Source of the DNA: Pseudomonas oleovorans subsp. oleovorans
Lineage (GTDB): Bacteria; Pseudomonadota; Gammaproteobacteria; Pseudomonadales; Pseudomonadaceae
DNA: 64,000 bases
NCBI RefSeq assembly: GCF_002197815.1
Contig: NZ_NIUB01000009.1
Location: forward strand, 62,001-126,000
Reading direction: 5' to 3'
Position 1 is the first letter of the stretch; each line of letters opens with the position of its first letter. This document shows, in pieces, positions 18,527 to 29,641 of this stretch. Under the pieces are notes generated by a model that saw only the letters and a program-made list of their open reading frames with translations, made no database searches and was not told the DNA's origin. Made by a program: the position numbers and the translations under genes.

Positions 18527-20707
18527 TCAGCGTGCAGTGAAACGCCAGGCGCGGTGGATCTTCGGGTTGCGGGCGAAGTCCGGGTCCAGCGTCTGCGCAC
18601 TGATCTCTTCGACCTGGTAGCGCGCCAGCAGGCTTTCATCCAACTGGAACTTGCGGAAGTTGTTGGAGAAATACAGCACACCGCCACGGGCCAGGCGCGC
18701 CATGGCCAGGTCGAGCAACTCGACGTGGTCACGCTGCACATCGAACACGCCTTCCATGCGCTTGGAGTTGGAGAAAGTCGGCGGGTCGATGAAGATCAGC
18801 TCGTACTCACCGCGATCCTCTGCCAGCCAGGTCATCACGTCGCCCTGCTCCAGACGGTGCTTGTCGGAAAAACCGTTGAGCGCGAGATTACGCCGCGCCC
18901 AGTCCAGGTAAGTTTTCGACAGATCCACGCTGGTGGTGCTGCGCGCACCACCCTTGGCCGCATGCACGGTAGCCGTCGCGGTGTAACAGAACAGGTTGAG
19001 GAAGCGCTTGCCAGCGGCCTCGCGCTGCAGACGCAGGCGCAACGGACGGTGATCGAGGAACAGCCCGGTATCCAGATAGTCGGTGAGGTTGACCAGCAGC
19101 TTGACCCCGCCTTCATTCACCTCCATGAACTCGCCCTGCGCGGCCTGACGCTGATACTGCTTGGTACCGGTCTGGCGCTCACGGCGCTTGATCACCACGC
19201 GACTCTGCGCCACGCCCAGCGCCTGTGGGATTGCGGCCAAGGCATCGAGCAGCCGCGCCTGGGCCTTGTCCGGGTCGACCGAACGTGGCGCGGCATATTC
19301 CTGTACGTGCACCCAGTCGCGGTACAGATCGACCGCCACGGCATACTCGGGCATATCGGCATCGTACAGGCGGTAGCATTCGACCCCCTCACGACGCGCC
19401 CATTTGCCCAGTTGCTTGAGGTTCTTCTGCAGGCGGTTGGCGAACATCTGCCCGCCTTCGGACAGGCGCGCCTGTTGCGGCGCCTCGTTCGCTGGCTGCT
19501 GATCGTCCTCGCGCGCACGCCGTTCGGCGGTGACGAACTGCTCGGTCTGCACCTTGATCAACAGCAGTTTGCAGGGCAGTGCGCCGTTCCAGAACGCGTA
19601 CTGCTTATGGCTGCGCAGACCCATGCGCTTGCCCAATTCGGGCGCGCCGGTGAATACCGCTGCCTCCCAGCCCAGGCAGGCCTGACGCAGGCGCTCGCCG
19701 AGGTTCTGGTAGAGGTACAGCAAGCTGGCTTCGTCGCCCAAGCGTTCGCCGTAGGGCGGATTGCTGATCACCAGACCTTTCTGATTCTGATCCGGGCGCG
19801 GCTCGAAACTGCCCAGTTCACCCTGATAGATCTTCACCCAGTCGGACAATCCGGCGCGCTCGACGTTGTTGCGCCCTGGCTGAATCAGACGCGGGTCGGC
19901 TTCATAACCACGAATCCACAGCGGTGGTTTGGTCAGGCCGGCCGCAGCGCGTGCTTCAGCCTCGGCATGCAGTTTTTTCCAGATGGCCGGCACATGGCCG
20001 AGCCAGTTGGAAAACCCCCAACGCTCACGCCTGAGATTGGGGGCGATATCGGCAGCCATCAACGCTGCCTCTACCAGAAAGGTGCCCACACCACACATCG
20101 GGTCGGCCAAGGCGCCACCCTCGGCAGCAATGCGTGGCCAACCGGCACGGATCAACACTGCCGCCGCCAGGTTCTCTTTCAGCGGCGCCGCTCCCTGCTG
20201 TAGGCGGTAACCACGCTGGTGCAGGCTGTGGCCGGAGAGGTCCAGGGACAGCACCGCCTCACCGCGATCCAGGCGCAGGTGCACGCGCAAATCAGGATTG
20301 AGTTTGTCGATGCTGGGCCGTTCGCCCCCGGCCGTGCGCAGGCGGTCGACGATCGCGTCCTTGACCTTGAGCGCGCCGAAGTGGGTGTTGTCGATGCCCG
20401 AACCATTGCCACTGAACTCCACCGCCAGGCTGCCGGACGACTCCAGATGGTCGCGCCAGTCTACTGCCTGCACGCCGTCATAAAGCTCGTCGGCGTTGTT
20501 CATGGCAAAGCGCGACAGCACCAGCAGCACGCGGTTGGCCAGGCGCGACCACAGGCACAGGCGATAGGCCACTTCGATCTCGGCATGGCCACGTACTGCA
20601 GCAGTCTGCTCGCGCACCTCCTCCAGGCCCAGCGCCTTGGCCTCTTCCAGCAACAGGCCTTCAAGCCCTTTGGGGCAGGTCAGTACGATTTCGTAACGTT
20701 CAGACAT
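18527..20707 (-). CDS. rlmL: Bifunctional 23S rRNA methyltransferase RlmKL
   Basis: 726-aa fusion enzyme that makes m2G2445 (RlmL part) and m7G2069 (RlmK part) in 23S rRNA. Start ATG at 20707 (MSERYEIVLTCPKGLEGLL) rather than 45 bp upstream. A THUMP domain (about residues 45-155) is followed by the RlmL methyltransferase, whose NPPY motif is in VISNPPYGERLG, and by the RlmK part with NLFCYTATATVHAAKGGA and a FIDPPTFSNSKRM motif. Length agrees with the gammaproteobacterial fusion. Confidence 0.92.
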   Translation of the reverse strand: MSERYEIVLTCPKGLEGLLLEEAKALGLEEVREQTAAVRGHAEIEVAYRLCLWSRLANRVLLVLSRFAMNNADELYDGVQAVDWRDHLESSGSLAVEFSGNGSGIDNTHFGALKVKDAIVDRLRTAGGERPSIDKLNPDLRVHLRLDRGEAVLSLDLSGHSLHQRGYRLQQGAAPLKENLAAAVLIRAGWPRIAAEGGALADPMCGVGTFLVEAALMAADIAPNLRRERWGFSNWLGHVPAIWKKLHAEAEARAAAGLTKPPLWIRGYEADPRLIQPGRNNVERAGLSDWVKIYQGELGSFEPRPDQNQKGLVISNPPYGERLGDEASLLYLYQNLGERLRQACLGWEAAVFTGAPELGKRMGLRSHKQYAFWNGALPCKLLLIKVQTEQFVTAERRAREDDQQPANEAPQQARLSEGGQMFANRLQKNLKQLGKWARREGVECYRLYDADMPEYAVAVDLYRDWVHVQEYAAPRSVDPDKAQARLLDALAAIPQALGVAQSRVVIKRRERQTGTKQYQRQAAQGEFMEVNEGGVKLLVNLTDYLDTGLFLDHRPLRLRLQREAAGKRFLNLFCYTATATVHAAKGGARSTTSVDLSKTYLDWARRNLALNGFSDKHRLEQGDVMTWLAEDRGEYELIFIDPPTFSNSKRMEGVFDVQRDHVELLDLAMARLARGGVLYFSNNFRKFQLDESLLARYQVEEISAQTLDPDFARNPKIHRAWRFTAR

Positions 20708-21125
20708 GGATGTTCCACTGCCTATGGCAATCAGGGAGGTACAGCGATGCACCTCGACTCAAAATAAGTGACAAAAAGTCACAGCGCGACCCTTCGTCGG
20801 AATATGTAAGCACTCTCATTTGCAGTATCAAAATGACGGTATCGGCTCGCATAGCCAGATACGACGGCGTCTGGCTGAAAGGTGCTGGACGTATCTCCAG
20901 CGCCCTTATGGCCTCACCTGCATTTAGGTTACGCCCTTATGACAAATCGATCATTCACAGGCCTCGGTGCATTCGTTAGAACACTACCTAGAGCTTTCGC
21001 TGCAACGGCGAAGGCGCAGAAAGTTCGCCACGCCGGCAGTGGACTTTCGTTGGCAGATAGAACGTCTGCCCGGCCTTGCCACAAGGCCAACGGGACATAA
21101 CAGTCAACAGTGAGGGCAACACCCT
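20708..21125. other. Intergenic region upstream of rlmKL and rmf
   Basis: About 418 bp between divergent genes, holding their promoters. A perfect small inverted repeat, GTGAC-AAAAA-GTCAC (20768-20782), lies 60 bp upstream of rlmKL; its binder is unknown. I found no gene here that I can support. A strong growth-phase promoter for rmf is expected but I could not place it with confidence. Confidence 0.5.
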
Positions 21126-21341
21126 ATGAGAAGACTTAAGCGTGATCCGTTAGAAAGAGCTTTTTTGCGCGGTTATCAGTACGGCATCAATGGTAAATCC
21201 CGCGAACTCTGCCCCTTTACCCTACCTTCGGTTCGTCAGGCCTGGCTCAATGGCTGGCGTGAGGGCCGTGGTGACAACTGGGATGGGCTGACCGGTACGG
21301 CCGGTATTCATCGACTCAACGAACTTCACGCTGTCGGCTGA
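21126..21341 (+). CDS. rmf: Ribosome modulation factor
   Basis: 71-aa basic protein that pairs 70S ribosomes into inactive 100S dimers in stationary phase. Family residues are obvious: RDPLERAFLRGYQYGINGKS, LCPF and RQAWLNGWREGR. GAGGG lies upstream of the ATG at 21126. It is followed by a strong terminator and converges with pyrD. Confidence 0.95.
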   Translation: MRRLKRDPLERAFLRGYQYGINGKSRELCPFTLPSVRQAWLNGWREGRGDNWDGLTGTAGIHRLNELHAVG

Positions 21342-21400
21342 TCAGGATCACACCCGACTTCACCATGCCGACCCCCTCCGGGCGGCGGGCGCAAGCCCAG

Positions 21401-21427
21401 GGGCTCCTTCGGGAGCCCTATTCATTT
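21401..21427 (+). terminator. Terminator of rmf
   Basis: GGGCTCC (21401-21407), TTCG tetraloop, GGAGCCC (21412-21418), then TATTCATTT. The stable UUCG loop and following T-rich tract fit a rho-independent terminator. It could also serve pyrD from the other side, weakly. Confidence 0.8.
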
Positions 21428-21434
21428 AAGCGGC

Positions 21435-22457
21435 TTATTTGCGCAGCGCGGCAATCGCATCCACTGCCTCGCGAATCAGCGCCGGCCCCTTGTAGATGAA
21501 TCCCGAATAAATCTGCACCAGGCTCGCCCCGGCCGCGATCTTCTCTGCTGCATGCTTGCCCTCGGTAATACCGCCGACCGCGATGATCGGCAAACGACCT
21601 GACAGTTCACCCGCCAGCACCTTGACGATATGCGTACTCTTGTCGCGTACCGGCGCGCCCGACAAGCCGCCGGCCTCATCCCCATGGGCCAGACCTTCGA
21701 CACCTTCGCGACTGAGCGTGGTATTGGTGGCGATCACCGCATCCATATCTGCGCCCAGCAGCGCTGATGCCACCAGCGCGGTTTCTTCGTCACTCATGTC
21801 CGGGGCGATCTTGATCGCCAGCGGTACGCGCTTACCGTGCTCCTGAGCCAGATCCTCCTGACGACGACGCAGCGCCTCGAGCAACTCCTTCAGCGAATCG
21901 CCGAACTGCAGACTGCGCAGCCCCGGCGTATTAGGTGAGCTGACGTTGACCGTAACGTAGCTGGCATGGGCATACACCTTGTCCAGGCAGACCAGGTAAT
22001 CGTCCACCGCCCGCTCGACTGGCGTATCGAAGTTCTTGCCGATATTGATACCCAGCACACCCTTGAACTTAGCTGCCTTGACCCGCTCGAGCAGGCGATC
22101 GACACCATGGTTGTTGAAACCCATGCGGTTGATCACCGCCTCGGCCTCCGGCAGACGAAACAGTCGCGGCTTGGGGTTGCCCGGCTGCGGACGCGGGGTA
22201 ACGGTGCCGATCTCGACGAAACCGAAGCCGAGCTGGGCGAAACCATCGATAGCATCGCCGTTCTTGTCCAGCCCTGCCGCCAGACCGACCGGATTGGCGA
22301 ACTGCAAACCCATCACGTTTACTGGCAGGCTGGTCGGCGCCTTGGTCAGCAAGCCATTGAGCCCCAGCCGGCCACCTGCACCGATCAGATCGATGGACAG
22401 CTCATGAGAGGTTTCCGGGGACAGTTTGAACAGCAGCTCGCGGGCCAGGGAGTACAT
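21435..22457 (-). CDS. pyrD: Dihydroorotate dehydrogenase (quinone)
   Basis: 340-aa class 2 enzyme of pyrimidine synthesis; it oxidises dihydroorotate to orotate and passes electrons to quinone at the inner membrane. The N-terminal amphipathic segment ([20 protein letters not shown]) is the membrane-association helix of class 2 enzymes. FMN-site segments are [26 protein letters not shown] (with the catalytic Ser) and IAVGGITEG. Confidence 0.93.
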   Translation of the reverse strand: MYSLARELLFKLSPETSHELSIDLIGAGGRLGLNGLLTKAPTSLPVNVMGLQFANPVGLAAGLDKNGDAIDGFAQLGFGFVEIGTVTPRPQPGNPKPRLFRLPEAEAVINRMGFNNHGVDRLLERVKAAKFKGVLGINIGKNFDTPVERAVDDYLVCLDKVYAHASYVTVNVSSPNTPGLRSLQFGDSLKELLEALRRRQEDLAQEHGKRVPLAIKIAPDMSDEETALVASALLGADMDAVIATNTTLSREGVEGLAHGDEAGGLSGAPVRDKSTHIVKVLAGELSGRLPIIAVGGITEGKHAAEKIAAGASLVQIYSGFIYKGPALIREAVDAIAALRK

Positions 22458-22543
22458 GATCAGGCTCAGCTCGACAGGTAGAGGGTTGGCAGCCGGCGAT
22501 TATAGCCGCGCAGGCGTCGTCGGCGCGAGGCAAGCGCGCCAGA

Positions 22544-22765
22544 TCAGTCCAAAGGGCGTAAACTCAGCAGCTCGCCGGAGTTACTGAATTCCAGTACGAA
22601 GGAACCAAAGATACCGGCGTGAGTCAGATACGGCCGCAGATGGTGGGCCGGCAAACTGACGCGACGCCCATCCCGGCTTTGCGCCATAATCCGGTTGGCC
22701 TGGCCACGATAGATGGCCTGCAATCGTTCGGCCGATAACGCAATATCCAGCACCAAGCTAGGCAT
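22544..22765 (-). CDS. DUF2835 family small protein
   Basis: 73-aa protein. Start ATG at 22765 (MPSLVLDIALSAERLQAIYRG). The pattern LDI-LSAE ... Y-G-A ... GRRVSLPA-HLRP-LTHAGI-G-F-LEF matches the DUF2835 family found in Pseudomonas and related genera. No function is known. It is upstream of pyrD on the same strand with an 86-bp gap, so it could be in the same transcript. Confidence 0.7.
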   Translation of the reverse strand: MPSLVLDIALSAERLQAIYRGQANRIMAQSRDGRRVSLPAHHLRPYLTHAGIFGSFVLEFSNSGELLSLRPLD

Positions 22766-22909
22766 GGAGGCACCCTCGCAAATGAATGCGGCTATTTTGC
22801 CACAGACCCGCAACGCGACAGGCACTCCCGCCCCGCGCTACGCTATATGGGCAATAGCCATCCGCGTCTGCCACACTGCAGCAGACGCTTCAGGAGCGAT
22901 CTGCCGGCC

Positions 22910-23791
22910 ATGAGCCTGTCCGAATCCTCAACTCTCAGTAGCCGCCTGGCAGCCCTGGCCCAGCGCATGGGTCTGCTCGGCCGCAACTCACGACAGATAT
23001 TCGCCAGAGCCAGCGCCCTGCGCCTGCCATTCAAACCGTTGCCTGCAGCGGTCGAAAGTATTGGTTGGCATGACGGCCCGCAATTGCAGCTTCTGCTCAA
23101 CCTGCCTCGCGGGGCACTCTCCGGCCCGGTACAGGAAGACAAAGCACAGGCACATTCAGCGCTGACTCAAGTAGTGGAAGCGCAAATGCAGCAACTGCAG
23201 ACTTTCGATCTGCGCCTGATCGACGGCTTCGCCTACCCTTGCCCTGCGCCAGGCTACGTGAGCTTCGAAGACTACGCAGCAAGCGAACACTGCAAGCAGG
23301 TGCGCATCATCAGCTACAAGGATTTCGTCAAAACCATCGGCCTGGCGTTGCCGCGTTTTCTCGCTGGCGAACCGATCGAGCTGCGTCAGGCCAACTGGCG
23401 CGGCTCACGCACCTTCTGGTCAGGGGATGTGCAAGGCGAAGCCTTCGCTGGAGCAATCGCCTATGCGCGCAGACGCGAACTGGAAGTGCTGCTGCCAGCC
23501 AATCTGGTTCGCTATCGTTTGAATGAAGCGGGCCTGGACAACCTGCAAAAGCGCTATCACGTACTGGCCATGCCAGAAGCGGCTTGGAGCGACCCCAGCT
23601 TCATGGGACTGCTACTGGACAACGGCATACCCTATGCGCGCCTGTCACTACTGAAGAAAGCCGGCACCCCAGAGTTCCTCCTCCTGCCCAAAGAGCATCA
23701 GGAAGCCACTGCGCTTGGCGAGGGACTGCGCCTGGCCGGCGCACAAGACGTGCCGAGCCATCTACGTCAGTTGGCCGTTCAGCCAGCCTGA
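22910..23791 (+). CDS. Conserved protein of unknown function, between pyrD side and recX
   Basis: 293-aa protein without signal peptide or membrane spans. Start ATG 22910 (MSLSESSTLSSRLAALAQRMG), with AGGAG 13 bp upstream; an alternative start at 22847 lies in less protein-like sequence. It has recognisable blocks: YPCPAPGYVSFEDYAASEHC, KDFVKTIGLALPRFLAGEPI, WRGSRTFWSG and RYHVLAMPEAAWSDPSFMGLL. I recall a gene of this type near recX in P. aeruginosa, perhaps one of the DUF6685-type families, but I am not sure of the name. It converges with recX, ending 13 bp away. Confidence 0.6.
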   Translation: MSLSESSTLSSRLAALAQRMGLLGRNSRQIFARASALRLPFKPLPAAVESIGWHDGPQLQLLLNLPRGALSGPVQEDKAQAHSALTQVVEAQMQQLQTFDLRLIDGFAYPCPAPGYVSFEDYAASEHCKQVRIISYKDFVKTIGLALPRFLAGEPIELRQANWRGSRTFWSGDVQGEAFAGAIAYARRRELEVLLPANLVRYRLNEAGLDNLQKRYHVLAMPEAAWSDPSFMGLLLDNGIPYARLSLLKKAGTPEFLLLPKEHQEATALGEGLRLAGAQDVPSHLRQLAVQPA

Positions 23792-23804
23792 GCAGACTGA
23801 CGAG

Positions 23805-24266
23805 CTATTCGTCGCAACCGCGCAACAGACGCCCAATCATATCCAGCGAATAGCCACGGTAGGCCAGGAACCGGCCTTGTTGAGCACGCTCACGAGCATC
23901 ACCCGGAAGCCGACCGGCAAACTTGCGCTGCCAGGTTTCACGCAACTGCTCGAACCAGTCGATACCACTTTCATGCAGAGCTTGATCGATATCACCACGC
24001 GCGAGCCCACGCTGGCCGAGCTCCTCACGAATACGCAGCGGACCGTAACCAGCACGCGCACGATAAGCGACGAAGCTTTCCAGATAGCGGGCCTCGGATA
24101 GCAAGCCCTCCTCTGACAGCTGCTGCAAGGCCGTGTCGATCATGTCCTCGGGGGCGCCACGCTTGCGCAACTTGCGCGTAAGCTCGACACGCCCATGCTC
24201 ACGTCGCGCCAGCAGATCCATGGCCGCCCGCCTGACGGCGAGCGGGTTATCCAGTACGACGGTCAT
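23805..24266 (-). CDS. recX: RecA modulator RecX
   Basis: 153-aa regulatory protein that caps or destabilises RecA filaments. It has the three-helix repeats of the family ([47 protein letters not shown]). It lies 11 bp after recA on the same strand, the usual arrangement, so it shares the SOS promoter of recA, with translation reduced relative to recA. Confidence 0.92.
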   Translation of the reverse strand: MTVVLDNPLAVRRAAMDLLARREHGRVELTRKLRKRGAPEDMIDTALQQLSEEGLLSEARYLESFVAYRARAGYGPLRIREELGQRGLARGDIDQALHESGIDWFEQLRETWQRKFAGRLPGDARERAQQGRFLAYRGYSLDMIGRLLRGCDE

Positions 24267-24277
24267 GCTCTGACGAC

Positions 24278-25321
<1,044 letters not shown>

Positions 25322-25365
25322 TACCATCCTCACGTATTAACAAGGGCCTCGAGGGCCGCCGACAA

Positions 25366-25381
25366 CTGTATAAGTAGCCAG
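25366..25381. promoter_or_regulatory. LexA box of recA
   Basis: CTGTATAAGTAGCCAG fits the CTG-N10-CAG LexA consensus of gammaproteobacteria. It is 45 bp upstream of the recA start, consistent with SOS repression of recA-recX. Confidence 0.88.
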
Positions 25382-25408
25382 TATTATTCCACAGGGCAAG
25401 TCGCCCGC

Positions 25409-25909
25409 CTACCCCACAAGCGGATTTTCCTCCGCCAACAGGCGCAGAAGCCCCGCCAGAGCGGCCTCGACCGTTTGTCGGCGCACCTCATCGCGGTTAC
25501 CAGCGAACTGCTTGCGCACACTGAAAAGACGCTCGCCATCGCCCCAGGCCAACCAGACGGTACCGACTGGTTTGTCCACGGAACCACCGCCCGGCCCCGC
25601 CACCCCGCTGACAGCCACCGCATAGCGCGCCCCGCTATTGGCTTGAGCGCCACGCACCATCGCTTCGACCACTTCGCGGCTGACGGCGCCCACACTGCTG
25701 AACAATTCGGCCGGAACTGCCAGTTGCTTGCTCTTCTGTGCATTGGAATAGGTGACATAGCCGGCTTCGAACCAGGCCGAACAGCCGGGGATGCGCGTGA
25801 TGGCCTCAGCGATACCACCTCCCGTGCACGACTCAGCCGTGGTGACTTGAGCCCCCTGCGTCTTTAGAGCCTCGCCCAGTAGCTCAGCCAACTCGCTGAT
25901 TCTGTCCAT
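25409..25909 (-). CDS. pncC: Nicotinamide-nucleotide amidase (CinA C-terminal type)
   Basis: 166-aa enzyme that deamidates NMN to nicotinic acid mononucleotide in pyridine nucleotide recycling. The domain is CinA_C: AESCTGGG with the catalytic Ser27, GYVTYSNAQK, SGVAGPGGGSVDKPVGTVW. I use ATG at 25909; a second ATG two codons earlier lies too close to GGAGG. It sits between recA and mutS, the common arrangement in Pseudomonas, and lacks the N-terminal CinA domain. Confidence 0.9.
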   Translation of the reverse strand: MDRISELAELLGEALKTQGAQVTTAESCTGGGIAEAITRIPGCSAWFEAGYVTYSNAQKSKQLAVPAELFSSVGAVSREVVEAMVRGAQANSGARYAVAVSGVAGPGGGSVDKPVGTVWLAWGDGERLFSVRKQFAGNRDEVRRQTVEAALAGLLRLLAEENPLVG

Positions 25910-26173
25910 ATTCATACCTCCATCGTGAGCTGCAAACCCTACACAGCTTGCACGGTCGATGGAAACCACAGACTCCGCCACCTGCGAATCGTTGCGCAGG
26001 AACAAGAAAGACTCAGGCAGGAAGGCGACGCGGGGGTTCCGACCAGAGACGCCATCCCAGGCCGGACATAGATACCCGGCTGAGTCCGAATCAACAACGA
26101 ATCGCACCCACGCAACGGTCGAAGTGTGGGAAAATTCTCGGCTTCGTCACACCCACCGCACGTAAGGCCCGGC

Positions 26174-28741
26174 ATGACCGATCTCTCCGCCCACACCCCG
26201 ATGATGCAGCAATACTGGAAGCTGAAGAACCAGCACCCGGATCAGTTGATGTTCTATCGCATGGGCGACTTCTACGAGATTTTCTACGAAGACGCGAAGA
26301 AGGCAGCCAAGCTGCTCGACATCACCCTGACCGCACGCGGCCAGTCGGCTGGCCAATCGATTCCCATGTGCGGCATTCCTTTCCATTCGCTCGAAGGCTA
26401 CCTGGCCAAGCTGGTCAAGCTCGGCGAATCGGTGGTGATCTGCGAACAGATCGGCGACCCGGCTACCAGCAAGGGTCCGGTGGAGCGTCAGGTGGTACGC
26501 ATCATCACCCCCGGCACCATCAGCGACGAAGCCCTGCTCGATGAGCACCGCGACAACCTGCTGGCTGCTGTCCTCGGTGATGAGCGCCTGTTCGGCCTGG
26601 CCGTGCTTGACATCACCAGCGGCCGCTTCAGCGTGCAGGAGATCAAGGGCTGGGAAAACCTGCTGGCCGAACTGGAGCGACTTAGCCCCGCCGAACTGCT
26701 GATCCCGGACGACTGGCCGCTGGGCCTGCCCGCCGAGAAGCGCAAAGGTTCGCGCCGCCGCGCCCCCTGGGATTTCGACCGCGACAGCGCCTTCAAGAGC
26801 CTGTGCCAGCAATTCAGCACACAGGATCTGAAAGGCTTCGGCTGCGAGAACCTGACCCTGGCCATCGGTGCCGCCGGCTGCCTGCTCAGCTATGCCAAGG
26901 AAACCCAGCGTACCGCCCTGCCTCACCTGCGCAGCCTGCGTCACGAGCGCCTGGACGACACGGTGATCCTCGATGGTGCCAGCCGCCGCAACCTGGAGCT
27001 GGACATCAACCTCGCCGGCGGCCGCGACAACACCCTGCAATCGGTGATGGATCGCTGCCAGACCGCCATGGCCAGCCGCCTGCTGGGCCGTTGGCTGAAC
27101 CGTCCCTTGCGTGATCGCGCGGTGCTGGAGGCGCGTCAGGACGCCATCGCCCGCCTGCTCGATGGCTATCGCTTCGAAACGCTGCAGCCGCAGCTCAAGG
27201 AAATCGGCGACCTGGAGCGTATTCTCGCCCGTATCGGCCTGCGCAATGCGCGCCCACGCGATCTGGCACGCCTGCGCGACGCCCTGGCCGCGCTGCCCGA
27301 GCTGCAGCAGGCGATGACCAACCTGGACACCCCACACCTGCAACAACTGGCTACCACCGTCGCCACCTACCCGGAACTGGCCGACCTGCTGGCCCGCGCC
27401 ATCATCGACAATCCGCCCGCGGTGATCCGCGACGGTGGCGTGCTGAAGAGCGGCTATGACGCCGAGCTGGACGAACTGCAGGCCATGAGCGAGAACGCCG
27501 GACAGTTCCTCATGGATCTGGAAGCGCGGGAGAAGGAGCGCACCGGCCTGGCCAACCTCAAGGTCGGCTACAACCGCGTGCACGGCTACTTCATCGAACT
27601 GCCGACCAAGCAGGCCGAGTCGGCGCCGGCTGACTACATCCGCCGACAGACACTCAAAGGTGCCGAGCGCTTCATCACCCCCGAGCTGAAAGAGTTCGAG
27701 GACAAGGCGCTGTCGGCCAAGAGCCGCGCCCTGGCCCGCGAAAAGATGCTCTACGACGAGTTGCTCGAGCGCCTGATCGGCCATCTGGCGCCGCTGCAGG
27801 ACAGTGCCGCAGCCCTCGCCGAACTGGACGTGCTGAGCAATCTTGCAGAGCGCGCGCTGAATCTCGACCTGAACCGCCCGCGTTTCGTCGACGAGCCGTG
27901 CATGCGCATCGACCAGGGCCGTCACCCGGTGGTCGAACAGGTGCTGACCACACCCTTCGTGGCCAACGACCTGGATCTCGACGACAACCGCCGCATGCTG
28001 ATCATTACTGGGCCGAACATGGGTGGTAAATCCACCTACATGCGCCAGACCGCACTGATCGTGCTGCTGGCCCATATCGGCAGCTTCGTGCCGGCGGCGG
28101 CCTGCGAACTGTCGCTGGTCGACCGCATCTTCACCCGTATCGGCTCCAGCGATGACCTGGCCGGCGGCCGCTCCACCTTCATGGTAGAGATGAGCGAAAC
28201 CGCCAACATTCTGCACAACGCCAGCGAGCGCAGCCTGGTACTGATGGACGAGGTCGGACGTGGCACCAGCACTTTCGACGGCCTGTCACTGGCCTGGTCG
28301 GCGGCCGAGCATCTGGCGCGCCTGCGCGCCTTCACCCTGTTCGCCACCCACTATTTCGAGCTGACCGTGCTGCCGGAAAGCGAGCCGGTGGTGGCCAACG
28401 TGCACCTCTCGGCCACCGAGCACAACGAGCGTATCGTCTTCCTCCACCACGTTCAGCCAGGCCCCGCGAGCCAGAGCTACGGCCTGGCCGTGGCGCAACT
28501 GGCTGGCGTGCCGGGCACGGTGATCAGCCGTGCCCGCGAGCATCTGGCGCGCCTGGAAGCCACCAGCCTGCCGCACGACCTGCCACGCCAGGCGCCCGGC
28601 CAGCCGCAGGTGCCGATGCAGAGCGACCTGTTCGCCAGCGTGCCACACCCGCTGTTGGAGCAATTGGGTAAGATCAATCCGGATGATCTGACCCCACGCA
28701 AGGCCTTGGAACTGTTATATACATGGAAGACGCAGATCTAA
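26174..28741 (+). CDS. mutS: DNA mismatch repair protein MutS
   Basis: 855-aa mismatch sensor. Start ATG 26174 ([20 protein letters not shown]), preceded by AAGG. The mismatch-binding FYE motif is in [13 protein letters not shown]. Walker [10 protein letters not shown] is near residue 614, followed by [17 protein letters not shown] (Walker B and D-loop) and ATHYFEL. The C-terminal tetramerisation region (LYTWK end) is present. It is divergent from pncC and is followed by fdxA. Confidence 0.96.
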   Translation: MTDLSAHTPMMQQYWKLKNQHPDQLMFYRMGDFYEIFYEDAKKAAKLLDITLTARGQSAGQSIPMCGIPFHSLEGYLAKLVKLGESVVICEQIGDPATSKGPVERQVVRIITPGTISDEALLDEHRDNLLAAVLGDERLFGLAVLDITSGRFSVQEIKGWENLLAELERLSPAELLIPDDWPLGLPAEKRKGSRRRAPWDFDRDSAFKSLCQQFSTQDLKGFGCENLTLAIGAAGCLLSYAKETQRTALPHLRSLRHERLDDTVILDGASRRNLELDINLAGGRDNTLQSVMDRCQTAMASRLLGRWLNRPLRDRAVLEARQDAIARLLDGYRFETLQPQLKEIGDLERILARIGLRNARPRDLARLRDALAALPELQQAMTNLDTPHLQQLATTVATYPELADLLARAIIDNPPAVIRDGGVLKSGYDAELDELQAMSENAGQFLMDLEAREKERTGLANLKVGYNRVHGYFIELPTKQAESAPADYIRRQTLKGAERFITPELKEFEDKALSAKSRALAREKMLYDELLERLIGHLAPLQDSAAALAELDVLSNLAERALNLDLNRPRFVDEPCMRIDQGRHPVVEQVLTTPFVANDLDLDDNRRMLIITGPNMGGKSTYMRQTALIVLLAHIGSFVPAAACELSLVDRIFTRIGSSDDLAGGRSTFMVEMSETANILHNASERSLVLMDEVGRGTSTFDGLSLAWSAAEHLARLRAFTLFATHYFELTVLPESEPVVANVHLSATEHNERIVFLHHVQPGPASQSYGLAVAQLAGVPGTVISRAREHLARLEATSLPHDLPRQAPGQPQVPMQSDLFASVPHPLLEQLGKINPDDLTPRKALELLYTWKTQI

Positions 28742-28878
28742 CGCTCGATAGAACAAACTGTTAGAATCGCGCGCAATTTTACGACTGCCCGGCTTACAGC
28801 CTGAGCCGCGGCCACAGACAGAGCGCCTGCAGCCCTTCGCAGAAAAGGCGCAGGCCGCCCCCGAGGAGAGAATCAGAC

Positions 28879-29202
28879 ATGACCTTCGTCGTCACCGACA
28901 ACTGCATCAAGTGCAAATACACCGACTGTGTGGAAGTCTGCCCGGTGGATTGCTTCTACGAAGGCCCGAACTTTCTGGTCATCCATCCGGACGAGTGCAT
29001 CGACTGCGCCCTGTGCGAGCCAGAATGCCCGGCCCAGGCAATCTTCTCCGAAGACGAAGTGCCCGACGGCATGCAGGAGTTCATCGAGCTGAACGCCGAA
29101 CTGGCAGAAGTCTGGCCAAACATCACCGAAAGAAAAGATGCCCTGCCGGACGCCGAAGAGTGGGATGGTGTAAAGGACAAGCTGCAATACCTGGAGCGCT
29201 GA
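28879..29202 (+). CDS. fdxA: 7Fe ferredoxin FdxA
   Basis: 107-aa cytoplasmic ferredoxin with one [3Fe-4S] and one [4Fe-4S] cluster. Cys residues are at 9, 12, 17, 21, 25, 40, 43, 46 and 50; by the Azotobacter FdI pattern the 3Fe cluster uses 9, 17 and 50 and the 4Fe cluster uses 21, 40, 43 and 46. GAGGAGAG lies just upstream of the ATG. Its terminator has been split by a MITE (29219-29453). Confidence 0.95.
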   Translation: MTFVVTDNCIKCKYTDCVEVCPVDCFYEGPNFLVIHPDECIDCALCEPECPAQAIFSEDEVPDGMQEFIELNAELAEVWPNITERKDALPDAEEWDGVKDKLQYLER

Positions 29203-29218
29203 GTTCGCCCTGAAACAC

Positions 29219-29453
29219 AAAGACCCGCCAAGTGCGTAATGCTGTTCACTTAAGGTTGCACGCGTTTGACTCCCCTCTCCCATTTATTGGGGGCACGCCT
29301 AGGGTCTGGGGGAGAGGGCAGAAAACACCGCAAAACTGCCAGTTTCCCCCTCTCCGAACGCGGCCGCCCTAACCCTCTCCCCGAAGGGGCGAGGGGACTG
29401 ATCGAGCTCGACCGTTTCTTAAGTGAACAGCATTACGCCAAGTGCGGGTCTTT
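29219..29453 (+). terminator. fdxA terminator hairpin, split by a MITE in its loop
   Basis: AAAGACCCGC (29219-29228) and GCGGGTCTTT (29444-29453, then T-rich) are the two arms of a perfect 10-bp rho-independent terminator. They are now about 215 bp apart because an element was inserted in the loop. Removing the element and one duplication copy restores a hairpin with loop CAAGT. A weakened or new termination pattern for fdxA is expected. Confidence 0.82.
29226..29446. mobile_element. IS4-type MITE with 11-bp target duplication
   Basis: The element spans about 29237-29435 (199 bp). Its ends are the perfect inverted repeats TAATGCTGTTCACTTAAG and CTTAAGTGAACAGCATTA. It is flanked by an 11-bp direct duplication, CGCCAAGTGCG (29226-29236 and 29436-29446). 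The TAATGC-N3-TCA-N-TTAAG ends and 11-bp duplication are the pattern of IS4 itself. It has no transposase; inside are short GC-rich palindromes. The family assignment is from end sequence only. Confidence 0.8.
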
Positions 29454-29509
29454 TACTTTCAGGCTCCGGGCCAACTGCCCGCCAGGCTGGTGTCACAAAC
29501 AGCACGCGC

Positions 29510-29534
29510 AAAAAAAGGGCGGCTTGCGCCGCCC
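29510..29534 (-). terminator. Terminator of rsmZ
   Basis: GGGCGGC (29517-29523), TTGC loop, GCCGCCC (29528-29534). On the minus strand it is followed by seven T residues (29516-29510). It is a classic rho-independent terminator and ends the RsmZ transcript. Confidence 0.9.
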
Positions 29535-29641
29535 ACTTTAATTCCCTAATCCCTTAATTTCCCAACCCATCATCCTGATGAATCGCTTCTTGCGATGTTC
29601 CTGATCATCATCCTGATGACCTGTGCTTGTCCCTAAACACG
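29517..29641 (-). ncRNA. rsmZ: RsmZ-like small RNA (sequesters RsmA/CsrA)
   Basis: Read on the minus strand, this region has seven GGA motifs (such as CAGGATGATG, ATCAGGAAC, AGGGATTAGGGA), the signature of an RsmA-binding decoy RNA, and ends in a strong terminator. It resembles the RsmZ core ATCAGGA...ATCGC-loop-GCGAT...CATCAGGATGATG. A -10 like TAATAT (29653-29648) puts the start near 29641. The gene is beside fdxA, where rsmZ sits in P. aeruginosa. Ends are approximate. In one stem-loop the loop reads AAGAA rather than a GGA loop. Confidence 0.8.

Noticed and set aside
20710..20979. An 89-aa frame between rlmKL and rmf
   Set aside because: No ribosome-binding site, no family, and it starts at the edge of rlmKL; more likely promoter DNA.
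26147..28216. A 689-aa minus-strand frame opposite mutS
   Set aside because: Antisense shadow of mutS without recognisable motifs.
29266..29541. A 91-aa frame across the MITE
   Set aside because: It runs over the MITE end and the rsmZ terminator, so it cannot be a conserved gene.
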